NCBI GenBank assembly: GCA_012959465.1
Contig: DUDC01000248.1
Coordinates: 36,773 to 79,251 of the forward strand
Reading direction: 5' to 3'
DNA from: Planctomycetaceae bacterium
GTDB taxonomy: Bacteria; Planctomycetota; Planctomycetia; Pirellulales; Pirellulaceae
Length of the DNA stretch: 42,479 nucleotides
Positions 1-8,293 of the stretch are shown one piece after another. The notes under the pieces were generated by a model. The model searched no databases. It was not told the DNA's origin and saw only the letters and a list, made by a program, of their open reading frames with translations. The number at the start of each line of letters is the position of its first letter. Position 1 is the first letter of the stretch. Made by a program: the position numbers and the translations under genes.

Positions 1-347
1 ACTGCGCTGAGCAACTTCAGGCATTTGGACCGAAAATGGAGGCGTTTAAAGAGGCCGGTATCGAGGTCGTTGCGATTAGTAGCGACGACGATGAAGGGCT
101 GCGAAAGTCCGTCGAGAATTACGATGGCGACTTGCCGATTCCGTTGGTAGCCGATCCAGATCTGGCAGTATTTCGCAGCTATCGAGCACACGATGATTTC
201 GAGGAGATGCCATTGCATGGGACGTTTCTTATCGACGCCCAGGGGATGGTTCGGTGGCAAGACATCAGTTACGAGCCCTTCATGAAGCCTGATTTCGTGA
301 TCAAGGAGGCCAAGCGTCTCCTGGGAGCCAGTGCGGTCGCGAACTGA
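1..347 (+). CDS. Peroxiredoxin-like (AhpC/TSA, redoxin) protein, 5' end missing
   Basis: The reading frame is open from base 3, so the gene begins before the window and only about 114 C-terminal residues are seen. The first residues, CAEQLQ, look like the C-x-x-Q active-site region of thioredoxin-fold peroxiredoxin-like proteins; the residues before it, which could show a CxxC pair, are outside the window. Then follow the fold's typical pieces: a beta strand (EVVAISSDD), a DPDLAVFRSYRA segment, and HGTFLIDAQGMVRW, where the 'TFLID..G.VRW' pattern is the conserved beta-hairpin of the redoxin fold. The expected role is thiol-dependent peroxide reduction in the cytoplasm or periplasm; export cannot be judged without the N-terminus. 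Fold assignment is firm, substrate unknown. Confidence 0.8.
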   Translation, partial: CAEQLQAFGPKMEAFKEAGIEVVAISSDDDEGLRKSVENYDGDLPIPLVADPDLAVFRSYRAHDDFEEMPLHGTFLIDAQGMVRWQDISYEPFMKPDFVIKEAKRLLGASAVAN

Positions 348-676
348 GCCGAAGCCGCTAGCCTCGGGTCTAACTGGCGTCGTTTTTGAAGGTCGTCTGA
401 ATCAAAATACTGGCTGAGCCAGTGCCACACATTGGGCGACGTTCGGTGTTACATTCGCGGGCCAAAGGCCCAGCCATTTACCTAACCCAGCCTATCCGGC
501 TGGGATTCGGTTGCCACCTTGGAACGGCGAGGGCTAATGGTCCGGCCGATTGACTCACCTGTTGACGGCAACTGGCCGGGCCCTTGGCGGTTAATGGCTG
601 GACGAAACCCTGCCCGTTGGGCTGGGCTAGGTAAACGCAATGGGACGTTGCCCCTTCATTGCACAGATTGCGCCGG
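348..676. repeat. Palindrome-rich spacer between convergent genes
   Basis: No convincing gene. The stretch holds a REP-like palindrome (409-424, ACTGGC-TGA-GCCAGT), a perfect hairpin GGGCC-AAA-GGCCC (459-471), a perfect 7-bp stem CCCAGCC/GGCTGGG with loop TATCC (486-504), and a long-range inverted repeat in which 477-492 (TTTACCTAACCCAGCC) pairs with 620-635 at 15 of 16 positions. It lies between the ends of the peroxiredoxin gene and the cdsA operon, so transcription stops here from both sides. The hairpins lack T-tracts, so they are not classic intrinsic terminators; an intergenic repeat family is the more likely reading. Confidence 0.6.
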
Positions 677-1597
677 CTATTTGGCAATCCAAAATATATA
701 GGCAACCGGTGCGGCAAAGAGCACTGAGTCGACGACGTCGAGGATTCCGCCGAGCCCGGGAAGCCACGAGCTAGAGTCTTTGATTCCGGCGTCTCGTTTC
801 AACAGAGACTCGGCTAAGTCACCCGCCATTCCGGCAATCCCTGTCGCGGCGCCCAACGAGGCCCACCAAACGAGTTGTGATGGTTTTGACGCATCACCGG
901 TCAACATGGGCTGCAGCCAAAGTCCACAACCAATCGCGGAAAGCACGGCCCCGACAATTGAACCGCAGGCGCCCTCGACCGTTTTACCTGGGCTGAGTAG
1001 GGGCGAGAACTTGCGTTTTCCCATCGTTTTCCCAACGGCGTACGCGCAAGTGTCTCCGATCTTCACAATGACCAACAGGGAAACGAGTGCCAACATCCCG
1101 GTTTGCGAGTTGTCGAATCGTCGCAACAAGATCATGAACGACGGCAGAAATCCGGCGTAGACGACACCTAGAACTTGGCCGCTGAGCGCGGCTAGGTGTT
1201 TTCCTTCGCCACCACCACGAAAGTGACGCATCTCCAAGACGAACAACACCATCACACCGATCGCCAGTGCGAGCACGGGCCAACCGGCCGGACCGACCGG
1301 ACAGTCTGCCGGGTAGTCCTTGCCGGCTAGGTCCCAACCGATGGGCATGGCAGTGGCCAGCATGACGCCCAACGCTCCCACCATGGTTGGCCAAACGGGC
1401 CGGGAGTCAAGTTGGTGGTGCAACAACGAGTGGACTTCCCCGGCAGCCAGAGCGGAGACAATAAATCCCAATGGCAACAACACCAGACCGGGGGCCCAAT
1501 CGGCCCAAGTGTAATCCAAATACACCATGGTCAGCAGCGGTGTTAGAATTGCCGCAGCAAGGAGCAATCGGGTCCTGAGCACGTTAGAAATCCTCAC
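677..1597 (-). CDS. cdsA: Phosphatidate cytidylyltransferase (CDP-diacylglycerol synthase)
   Basis: Predicted 306-residue integral membrane enzyme that makes CDP-diacylglycerol from CTP and phosphatidic acid, the branch point of phospholipid synthesis. The sequence is strongly hydrophobic with about eight membrane segments. It carries SPGKTVEGACGS near residue 200 and the family signature near the C-terminus (SLLKRDAGIKD, then LPGLGGILDVVDS). The usual 'HGG..DR.D' of the signature is LGG..DVVD here, the form I associate with chlamydiae and planctomycetes, so it is probably a lineage trait and not damage. The start is a GTG inside the end of uppS (14-base overlap), which suggests translational coupling. 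Third gene of the purA-uppS-cdsA operon. Confidence 0.9.
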   Translation of the reverse strand: MRISNVLRTRLLLAAAILTPLLTMVYLDYTWADWAPGLVLLPLGFIVSALAAGEVHSLLHHQLDSRPVWPTMVGALGVMLATAMPIGWDLAGKDYPADCPVGPAGWPVLALAIGVMVLFVLEMRHFRGGGEGKHLAALSGQVLGVVYAGFLPSFMILLRRFDNSQTGMLALVSLLVIVKIGDTCAYAVGKTMGKRKFSPLLSPGKTVEGACGSIVGAVLSAIGCGLWLQPMLTGDASKPSQLVWWASLGAATGIAGMAGDLAESLLKRDAGIKDSSSWLPGLGGILDVVDSVLFAAPVAYIFWIAK

Positions 1598-2375
1598 TCA
1601 ATCCACCAAAACGGCGATCGCGGTCTGCGAAGTCTCGGATGGCCTGATGAAGATCGGACTCCTCAAAATCCGGCCAGCACTTCTGGGTAATCCACAACTC
1701 GGCGTAGCTTATCTGCCAGAGAAGATAATTGCTAATGCGCATCTCCCCGGCCGTCCGTATCAATAGATCCGGGTCGGGCATTCCCGCCGTATAGAGACGA
1801 GATGATATCGCGTCTTCATCAACCGCATACGATGACAACTTCCCCGCCTGCACGTCGCGAACCACGCGGCGGACCGCGTCGACCAGTTCGTCTCGAGCCC
1901 CGTAGTTAATCGCTAGGCAAAGGGTCATCCCACCGTTATCCGCACTCATTTGAATGGTCTTGTCGATCTCTGTCTGGACTTCCTGAGGGATGCCATCGCG
2001 CCGGCCGATCGTCTCCACCACAACTCCCTGCTCCATGATCGTCTGACGCTCCTCAATCATGTACTGCTGTAGCAAGTGCATGAGGAAGTCGAGTTCATGT
2101 TGGGGGCGTTTCCAGTTTTCGCTAGACAGACAGTACAGAGTCAACTGCTCCAGCTTGAGTCGGGCGGCTTCTTCGACCGTGCGGCGAACGCTAGCGACCC
2201 CGCGACGGTGTCCCTCGATGCGAGGCAAGTCGCGTCGTTGTGCCCAGCGTCCGTTTCCGTCCATGATCACGGCGATGTGCCGAGGAGCTCGTTCGCGAGT
2301 GAGTCCCAACGACTCCAGTGAGCCATCGGCTTTGTCCTGGGCCGCATCATCGTCATGATCGGGTTTGGTCGACAT
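1584..2375 (-). CDS. uppS: Isoprenyl (undecaprenyl) diphosphate synthase
   Basis: Cis-prenyltransferase of 263 residues that extends farnesyl diphosphate with isopentenyl diphosphate to make the C55 lipid carrier for cell-wall and surface polysaccharide synthesis. Diagnostic motifs are all present: HIAVIMDGNGRWA with the catalytic Asp at about residue 39, GHRRGVASVRR, LYCLSSENWKRP, INYGARDEL, and the C-terminal PDPDLLIRTAGEMRISN followed by LLWQISYAELW. The first 30 residues are acidic and poorly conserved. The gene starts 36 bases after purA ends and its stop lies inside cdsA. Pairing with cdsA is common in bacteria; purA in front is a looser association. Confidence 0.95.
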   Translation of the reverse strand: MSTKPDHDDDAAQDKADGSLESLGLTRERAPRHIAVIMDGNGRWAQRRDLPRIEGHRRGVASVRRTVEEAARLKLEQLTLYCLSSENWKRPQHELDFLMHLLQQYMIEERQTIMEQGVVVETIGRRDGIPQEVQTEIDKTIQMSADNGGMTLCLAINYGARDELVDAVRRVVRDVQAGKLSSYAVDEDAISSRLYTAGMPDPDLLIRTAGEMRISNYLLWQISYAELWITQKCWPDFEESDLHQAIRDFADRDRRFGGLSEDF

Positions 2376-2411
2376 GGAGACCTGTCGCTATTCGTAAAGC
2401 GGACCGTCAAA

Positions 2412-3692
2412 TCAAGGGACGAAAATTGTCTGTTCTCGGTCCGGGCCGACCGACACGATTTCCACCGGACGTTCTACCCATGCCGAAATTTGGTCCAAAT
2501 ATCGTTTCGCCCCATCGGGCAGTTGTGAGTATTCTCGCATTTCCGTGACGTCGGTCATCCAACCGGGAATCGTCTCGTAATTTGGTTTTACAAGACGCAG
2601 GTCTTCCGAGTGGCTCGGAAAGTGCGTGATCCGTTCGCCATGAAGCTCATAGCTCGTGCAGACTTTGATTTCAGGGAGTTGACTGAGCACGTCGAGCATC
2701 ATGACCGAAAGTCCGCTGACGCCACTCAGCCGAGCCGTATATCGAACCGCAACCGCGTCAAACCAACCGCAGCGTCGTGGACGACCGGTCGTTGTACCAT
2801 ACTCGTTTCCCAAATCTCGTATCGTTTGACCTATTTCATTGTCCTGTTCGGTTGGAAATGGACCGCCGCCAACCCGAGTGGTGTAGGACTTGACGACTCC
2901 GATGACTTCGTTCACCCACCGGCCGGGCACGCCGGCACCCGCCGAGACGCCGACTCCGGAACTGTTGCTGCTGGTGACGAATGGGAACGTGCCGTGGTCG
3001 ATGTCCAACAAGGCACCTTGAGCGCCTTCATAAAGCAACGCTTTGTCTTCCTCCACCGCGTCGAGTAACATCGCGGTCGTATCGATCACAAACGGCTGCA
3101 ACTCGTCGGCGTAGGCCTTGTATTCTCGATAGATCTCCCCTGCGTCCAATGTCGACTCGCATGCCAGACTGGAGAGGTAGGGCTGCTTGGCAGCAACAAT
3201 CCGATCGATGCGTGCACGAAAATCGTCACGAATCATGTCTCCCACTCGGACCGCGTTGTTCCGCCCGACTTTGTCGCGATAGCACGGCCCAATTCCGCGG
3301 AGTGTCGTGCCGATTTTCTCACCATCGACGATCACATCGTTCAGCGCTCGATCCTCGGCCATGTGCCAAGGCATCACCACATGAGCCCGATCGCTGATCT
3401 TCAGGTTCTTTGACACGTCGATCCCACGAGATGCCAGGCCGTGGATTTCCTCCAAGACGGTTGGTGGATTCAGGACAACGCCCGAAGCGATGATGTTGGA
3501 AACGTTGGGATTGAGGATTCCACTTGGAATGTGGTGAAGCTTGTAGGTTTGGTCGCCTACCACCACGGTGTGCCCGGCATTGGCGCCACCCTGATACCTC
3601 ACCACGATGTCGAACTTCCCGGTCAGCAAATCGACAAGCTTTCCTTTCGCTTCGTCTCCCCACTGCAATCCGATCACACACGTTCCCGGCAC
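2412..3692 (-). CDS. purA: Adenylosuccinate synthetase
   Basis: Catalyses the GTP-dependent joining of IMP and aspartate to adenylosuccinate, the first committed step to AMP. The start chosen is the GTG at 3692, giving 426 residues, the normal family length: an AGGAGA ribosome binding site lies 6 bases upstream and the protein then begins [17 protein letters not shown], where family members begin. A longer frame to 3728 adds 12 unlikely residues. The GDEAKGK loop carries the catalytic Asp at residue 13, and [11 protein letters not shown] the catalytic His. [28 protein letters not shown] and [12 protein letters not shown] are further family blocks. First gene of the operon with uppS and cdsA. 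Confidence 0.96.
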   Translation of the reverse strand: MPGTCVIGLQWGDEAKGKLVDLLTGKFDIVVRYQGGANAGHTVVVGDQTYKLHHIPSGILNPNVSNIIASGVVLNPPTVLEEIHGLASRGIDVSKNLKISDRAHVVMPWHMAEDRALNDVIVDGEKIGTTLRGIGPCYRDKVGRNNAVRVGDMIRDDFRARIDRIVAAKQPYLSSLACESTLDAGEIYREYKAYADELQPFVIDTTAMLLDAVEEDKALLYEGAQGALLDIDHGTFPFVTSSNSSGVGVSAGAGVPGRWVNEVIGVVKSYTTRVGGGPFPTEQDNEIGQTIRDLGNEYGTTTGRPRRCGWFDAVAVRYTARLSGVSGLSVMMLDVLSQLPEIKVCTSYELHGERITHFPSHSEDLRLVKPNYETIPGWMTDVTEMREYSQLPDGAKRYLDQISAWVERPVEIVSVGPDREQTIFVP

Positions 3693-3698
3693 CGCGTA

Positions 3699-3704
3699 TC
3701 TCCT
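3699..3704 (-). promoter_or_regulatory. Ribosome binding site that fixes the purA start
   Basis: On the minus strand the bases read AGGAGA, followed by six bases and the GTG at 3692. It is a near-perfect Shine-Dalgarno sequence and supports the GTG over the upstream codon at 3728. Confidence 0.8.
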
Positions 3705-4100
3705 GTTAACATCTCGTCTTGATGGCAAACGCGTTAGTCTACGTAACTAATTCCGCGTTGGTCAACGGGGCAACGTTGTCATCCCTCGCTGACGGAGCCG
3801 TGACGATTTCCGGCTGTGACCGCAACCCAAGCACGAGCGAAGGATGCACTTCCCGCCGTTATACGGGCCGACGCGACGTACGAGCCCTTCGGAATCGGGG
3901 CACTAGATTCGGCACAGGTCCCCCAGGCCAACGCCCGCTTCAAGAAATGAGAAAACTGGACGATAGTCGCACGGAAACGCCTCAAAAAGAAAAACTCTTA
4001 AGCCGGTTTCAATTAATGACTTATGAATAAATCGTGAACATGACGCGTACTACGTTGTCTCAGATTAGGTATAGTTGTATGTGCTTGAAAAACCAGCGAG
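3705..4100. other. Divergent spacer purA/phoH, no gene recognised
   Basis: This stretch separates the divergent purA and phoH operons and must hold promoters for both. Two short open frames exist (3719-4030 plus, 3779-3985 minus), but neither has recognisable composition or a ribosome binding site. I see no clear -35/-10 pair; TTGTCT at 4055 with TATGTG 17 bases later is only a weak candidate for phoH. Confidence 0.4.
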
Positions 4101-4121
4101 GTCGCCCTAATACCGGGCGAC
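4101..4121 (+). promoter_or_regulatory. Hairpin directly before the phoH start codon
   Basis: GTCGCCC, a seven-base loop TAATACC, then GGGCGAC form a perfect 7-bp stem ending nine bases before the phoH ATG at 4131. There is no Shine-Dalgarno sequence in the remaining gap, so the stem sits where the ribosome would bind. A role in translational control is an inference. Confidence 0.5.
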
Positions 4122-4130
4122 GTTACACGA

Positions 4131-5090
4131 ATGTTTGAAGCGACTATTCCGTTAGTGGAATCGCAGTTGGCGTTGCCCTTATTTGGGCCGCGCGATCAAA
4201 ACCTGCAGAAAATTCGTGACCTTTTTGGCGTCGCTGTGACGCACCGTGACGGCCGGATCCGAGTGGCTGGCGAGGCCGAAGCTGTTGCGCAAGCGGCGGG
4301 CGTGTTGGAACAGCTCAAGACAATCGTTGAACGGACTGGTGGTCTGTCTGACGATGACCTGACACGCATCCTCGCAGGGTTTAATGGCTCAACGGTACCC
4401 GCCGCCTCAATCGATGTAATCAACGTCAGCCGACGCGTTACGCCGCGCACGCCGGGCCAGGCTGCCTATGTCGATACGATTCGCAAACGCGAGTTGACAT
4501 TTTCTGTCGGGCCGGCCGGTACTGGAAAAACCTATTTGGCCGTGGCATTGGCCGTCGAAGCCTTGAAGAACCAACTTGTCCGAAAAATCGTCTTGGTTCG
4601 ACCGGCTGTCGAAGCAGGTGAGAGCCTCGGATTTCTTCCGGGAGACCTGCTCGCCAAAATAAACCCCTACCTTCGTCCTCTTCTCGACGCTTTGCATGAG
4701 ATGATCGACTTCGATCAATTCAAGCGATTCATGGAGCAAGATGTCATCGAGGTGGTGCCACTTGCCTACATGCGCGGGCGGACCCTCAATGAATCATTCA
4801 TCATTTTGGACGAAGCGCAGAATGCCTCGATTTCCCAAATGAAGATGTTCTTGACCCGCATGGGTGCCGATTCAAAGATCGTCGTCTCTGGGGACGTTAC
4901 ACAAATCGACCTACCCCACCATCAGGGGAGTGGATTAATCGATGCTGTGGAAAGATTGCATGGTATTGCCGGAATTGGAGTCGTACACTTGACGGAGCAA
5001 GATATCGTTCGTCACCGACTTGTTCAGGAGATCGTCCGAGCCTACGACCAGCCGCCATCTAAGGCTCGTCGAAGCCGCAACCGTCGATAG
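4131..5090 (+). CDS. phoH: PhoH-like ATPase
   Basis: Cytoplasmic P-loop ATPase of the PhoH family (319 residues), the usual companion of ybeY and generally linked to RNA metabolism. An N-terminal small domain (about 1-70) resembles a KH-like fold. The ATPase core follows, with Walker A GPAGTGKT (127-134), VRPAVEAGESLGFLPGD, Walker B FIILDEAQN (223-231), and SGDVTQIDLP (about 253-262). The basic tail (KARRSRNRR) would suit RNA binding. It opens a six-gene plus-strand operon; its stop is four bases before the ATG of the 7TMR-HD gene. A hairpin lies just before its start codon. Family identity is secure, the biochemical role is not well defined in any organism. Confidence 0.95.
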   Translation: MFEATIPLVESQLALPLFGPRDQNLQKIRDLFGVAVTHRDGRIRVAGEAEAVAQAAGVLEQLKTIVERTGGLSDDDLTRILAGFNGSTVPAASIDVINVSRRVTPRTPGQAAYVDTIRKRELTFSVGPAGTGKTYLAVALAVEALKNQLVRKIVLVRPAVEAGESLGFLPGDLLAKINPYLRPLLDALHEMIDFDQFKRFMEQDVIEVVPLAYMRGRTLNESFIILDEAQNASISQMKMFLTRMGADSKIVVSGDVTQIDLPHHQGSGLIDAVERLHGIAGIGVVHLTEQDIVRHRLVQEIVRAYDQPPSKARRSRNRR

Positions 5091-5094
5091 GTCC

Positions 5095-7434
5095 ATGTCG
5101 CAATCGAGCACAAAACGGTCTCGTGCTGAACGGGTCGCTTCACTTCGCAATCAGCCGGGGCGTTTGGCTGTCCTTTGGAAGTCGATTCGCCGGCGCGATA
5201 ATCTGTTTCGGCTGGGTATCCTGTTCGCCGGTGCGATGGTGATGTGGACGGTAACGGGAGCATGGAAACCTCCTTTCCCCTACCGCAGCGGATATGTGCC
5301 CATTCGGCCGATCCACAGCCGAGTCGAGTTCACCCGTCCCGCTCCTGCTCGCACCGAGGCCTTGCGCCGTCGAGCGCGTGCCGAGACATTGGCGATCTAC
5401 CAAAACGATCCGGTTCCACTGCTTCAAATGCGAGCCGCGCTAAAAGACCGGTTGCTAGAGGTTGTCGGTATGCACCCGGACCAATCGGTAACGCCCGAGT
5501 TGTTTCATGCTTTCTTTGGCAGCGACGAAAAAAAGGACGAGTCACTGGCGCAACTGCGATCGGCGCTAGCGGACGAACAGACGCATGCCAATTGGGAGAC
5601 AGCGGTACAGCGCGTGTTCAACGATCTGGAAAAAAACGGCTTGCTAACGAAAATGACGCACCCGCTAGAAGATGAAGACCAGACATTCATTTTGAATCAA
5701 ACTGCGATCATGGTTCACCCTGTTGGCGACAACTCTTTTCTGCGTCGCGCTGAGAGCGAAGACGTGCGGATTGCCGACGTACAAGTCACCTTAGAATCCG
5801 ACTTGGTTCTCGAGCTGCAACGGCACGAGTTCTCGAACGAAGACGCAACACTCTTGGCGAAGGTCACCGAGCATTGGATACGCCAACAAGTGTTGCCAGT
5901 GACGTTGACGCTGAACGCAGACGCAACCGAAGAGGCCCGACGCTCGGCGGAGGACGCTATCGACGAGCAGGTTTACACGCATCGCGTCGATGACAAACTG
6001 GCGGAAGCGGGAGAGCCACTAACGGCGGAAGTGCACATACCGTTACTAGAATTGGAGCATCGCCAATACGTGGCGAACTTGAGCTGGAGCAAGAGCCTGC
6101 GTCATTCACTGGCCGCGATCGGAATGTACACGGCATTCTATGCGCTGTGTGGCGCATTCATTGTGTTCAACGCCCGCTCCCTACTGACCAACTCTTACGC
6201 CTTCTTCATGCTCGTCCTCACCGTGGTCGTAACGGTCGTTTTAACCTCCTACTCGGCTCGCGCCTGGCACGCCGAGATCGTGCCACTGGCAATGTGCGGT
6301 ATCACGTTGACGATCGCATTCGGTCGAGAGTTGGCGTTACTTGTCGGCATCGCGCTGGCATTGGTCGTCACGATGTCGCTAGGACAAGGAATCGCCGAGC
6401 TGGTGATTTTGGTCGCGGCTGTTTCGTCATGTGTACTATTCCTTGGGAGAATCCGCAGTCGCACGAAACTCATCACGGTGGGCTTGCTTGGTGGCGCAGT
6501 GACAGCCGCAACGACTGTTGGAGTGGGGACATTCGTGGACCAATCGTTTGTCAGCCCCGGAGAGGATCTTATTGCCGAAGTATTGGCTACCGACGTCTTG
6601 TTCACATGGCTCCTCGTGCAAGGCGCCGCATGGTTTGCCTTGTGTACGGTCGTGGCCGGCGTCATCATGACCGGATTGTTGCCATTCATCGAGAAACTGT
6701 ACGACGTGCAGACCGACCTCAGTCTGCTCGAATTAGGTGACGCCCGACACCCCTTGTTGCAACAACTGGCCCAACGCGCTCCCGGTACGTACAACCATTC
6801 GATCAATGTTGCCTCGCTATCGGAAGCGGCAGCAGAGGCGATCGGTGCCAATGGTCTGTTGCTTCGCGTCGGCGCGTACTTTCATGACATTGGCAAGATG
6901 ACTCAGCCTGAGTATTTCGTGGAGAACCAAGGCGACAGTGGCAGCCGACATGAGTCGTTACTTCCGGCAATGAGCACTCTGGTGATCATTGCCCACGTCA
7001 AAGACGGTCTCGACTTGGCGCGACAGCACCACTTGCCTCGCCCGATTATTGACTTCATCGAGCAACACCACGGCACCACTCTCGTCGAGTATTTCTATGA
7101 CCAGGCCGCCAAACAATCTGAGGATGATCCGGACACCGAGGTTGACGAAACTAGTTTCCGATACCCGGGACCGAAACCTCAGTCCAAAGAGGCGGGTGTC
7201 ATGATGGTGGCCGACGCCGTCGAAAGCGCCAGCCGAACGTTGGTCGACCCCGCACCCGCGCGAATTGAGTCACTCGTACACGACATCGTCTTGAAACGCC
7301 TATTGGACGGACAGTTTGATGATTGTGGGTTGACGCTCAAGGAACTTCACTTGATCCAAGACAGTCTCGCCAAGTCTCTGCAATCGGTATATCATTCACG
7401 AATCAAGTACCCCGGCCAACGGTCCGCGTCCTAG
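5095..7434 (+). CDS. 7TMR-HD family HD phosphohydrolase (PgpH-like)
   Basis: Membrane protein of 779 residues with the layout of PgpH-type cyclic-di-AMP phosphodiesterases: a cytosolic N-terminus, one membrane segment (about 38-55), a long extracytoplasmic 7TMR-HDED domain (about 60-335), a block of about seven membrane helices (350-560) and a C-terminal HD domain. The HD domain shows HSINVASLSEAAAEAIG, the paired FHDIGK at about residue 597, EQHHGT and ADAVESASR. The start is the ATG at 5095, four bases after phoH; an in-frame upstream extension inside phoH is unlikely. Activity on c-di-AMP is known for family members and inferred here. Position between phoH and ybeY is the classical arrangement. 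Confidence 0.9.
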   Translation: MSQSSTKRSRAERVASLRNQPGRLAVLWKSIRRRDNLFRLGILFAGAMVMWTVTGAWKPPFPYRSGYVPIRPIHSRVEFTRPAPARTEALRRRARAETLAIYQNDPVPLLQMRAALKDRLLEVVGMHPDQSVTPELFHAFFGSDEKKDESLAQLRSALADEQTHANWETAVQRVFNDLEKNGLLTKMTHPLEDEDQTFILNQTAIMVHPVGDNSFLRRAESEDVRIADVQVTLESDLVLELQRHEFSNEDATLLAKVTEHWIRQQVLPVTLTLNADATEEARRSAEDAIDEQVYTHRVDDKLAEAGEPLTAEVHIPLLELEHRQYVANLSWSKSLRHSLAAIGMYTAFYALCGAFIVFNARSLLTNSYAFFMLVLTVVVTVVLTSYSARAWHAEIVPLAMCGITLTIAFGRELALLVGIALALVVTMSLGQGIAELVILVAAVSSCVLFLGRIRSRTKLITVGLLGGAVTAATTVGVGTFVDQSFVSPGEDLIAEVLATDVLFTWLLVQGAAWFALCTVVAGVIMTGLLPFIEKLYDVQTDLSLLELGDARHPLLQQLAQRAPGTYNHSINVASLSEAAAEAIGANGLLLRVGAYFHDIGKMTQPEYFVENQGDSGSRHESLLPAMSTLVIIAHVKDGLDLARQHHLPRPIIDFIEQHHGTTLVEYFYDQAAKQSEDDPDTEVDETSFRYPGPKPQSKEAGVMMVADAVESASRTLVDPAPARIESLVHDIVLKRLLDGQFDDCGLTLKELHLIQDSLAKSLQSVYHSRIKYPGQRSAS

Positions 7435-7498
7435 ACCGCGGCCTTCTAAACCAGGGGTTTCATAATCCTCGCGCAAGATCTGGACAAATACTGCTCTC

Positions 7499-7744
7499 AT
7501 GACCGCCGAATACAATCCAAACGAAGAACGATTTGACGAGGGAGATTGTGGGGCGGCGTTATTAACTGCCGTTCGGCAGCTGGCGGTCGACTGCGGCACC
7601 ACACTTGAAGAATTCAAGGGCCAGACCCTGGCCCATATTGCATTGAGGGCCCGTGAAACATACGGCGACGGACTGCCCGAATTCTGGGATGTTTGGGAGA
7701 GCTGGCATGCGCCCGATTCGACTCCCGAGATGGGTGATCTGTGA
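7499..7744 (+). CDS. Small unknown protein between 7TMR-HD and ybeY
   Basis: An 81-residue acidic protein that I do not recognise. It has no membrane segment or signal peptide; one amphipathic region (ALLTAVRQLAVDCG) is followed by a Trp-rich end (EFWDVWESWHAPD). It is judged a real gene because its TGA stop overlaps the GTG start of ybeY (GTGA), the spacing expected of a translationally coupled operon member, and because no gene competes on the other strand. It starts 64 bases after the 7TMR-HD gene. No clear ribosome binding site is seen. Confidence 0.65.
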   Translation: MTAEYNPNEERFDEGDCGAALLTAVRQLAVDCGTTLEEFKGQTLAHIALRARETYGDGLPEFWDVWESWHAPDSTPEMGDL

Positions 7745-8280
7745 CCGACGGATTCGACCAACCGATGCCAAAGATCGAAGTGGTGACGCTGATTGACGAG
7801 GTCCCGGACGAGTTAGAGGGGACAATTCGCGCGGCGGTCGGGGCAATCGTTCACGATGCCGGTTTTGGTTCGTTCGACCTCAGTATTGCCATCGTGTCGG
7901 ACGCCACCATCCAACAAGCAAATCGGCAGTACTTGGACCACGATTACCCAACCGACGTTCTTAGTTTTCGGCTGGACGAATACGCTGAATCCAGCTCGTC
8001 CCACGCCCCATCCCCATCAGAACAAACACTGGAGGGGGAAGTGCTGGTGAGTTGGGATACCGCCTGTCGGCAGGCCGCCCTGTTCGACTGGGCACCTAGC
8101 AGTGAGTGCTTGTTATACGTTGTGCACGGCACATTGCATCTGATTGGGCACGATGACCGCGACGAACACGATCGTCAAGAAATGCGAAAAGCCGAACGAG
8201 CCGTACTGGCGACGTTTGGTTTGGCACCGCATTATGACCGTGACGTCAGCGAAACCGCAGAAGAGGAGGCTGGGTCGTAG
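7741..8280 (+). CDS. ybeY: Endoribonuclease YbeY (rRNA maturation factor)
   Basis: Zinc-dependent single-strand endoribonuclease involved in 16S rRNA 3'-end maturation and ribosome quality control (179 residues). Seen: the early family block DYPTDVLSFRL (about residues 63-73), GEVLVSWD, and the metal site HGTLHLIGHDD. The two first histidines of the H-x3-H-x5-H site are present, but the third ligand position is Asp (GHDD where many species have GYDH); an Asp there is known from other lineages and can bind zinc. The start is the GTG overlapping the previous stop. It sits between the 81-aa gene and a CorC-type protein, the standard phoH-ybeY-corC order. Confidence 0.93.
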   Translation: MTDGFDQPMPKIEVVTLIDEVPDELEGTIRAAVGAIVHDAGFGSFDLSIAIVSDATIQQANRQYLDHDYPTDVLSFRLDEYAESSSSHAPSPSEQTLEGEVLVSWDTACRQAALFDWAPSSECLLYVVHGTLHLIGHDDRDEHDRQEMRKAERAVLATFGLAPHYDRDVSETAEEEAGS

Positions 8281-8293
8281 ACTTCAGCACAAA

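Noticed and set aside
3693..3728. N-terminal extension of purA
   Set aside because: The GTG at 3692 has an ideal AGGAGA site and matches the family start.
3779..3985. 68-residue minus-strand open frame in the same spacer
   Set aside because: Alanine/serine-rich random-looking peptide without start signals.
3719..4030. 103-residue plus-strand open frame between purA and phoH
   Set aside because: No ribosome binding site, no recognisable composition; it lies in a divergent promoter region.
5140..5427. Minus-strand frames opposite the 7TMR-HD gene
   Set aside because: Shadows of a clearly coding plus-strand gene.
8144..8293. Upstream extension of the CorC-type gene inside ybeY
   Set aside because: It is the shifted frame of ybeY; the membrane segment begins right after the ATG at 8294.
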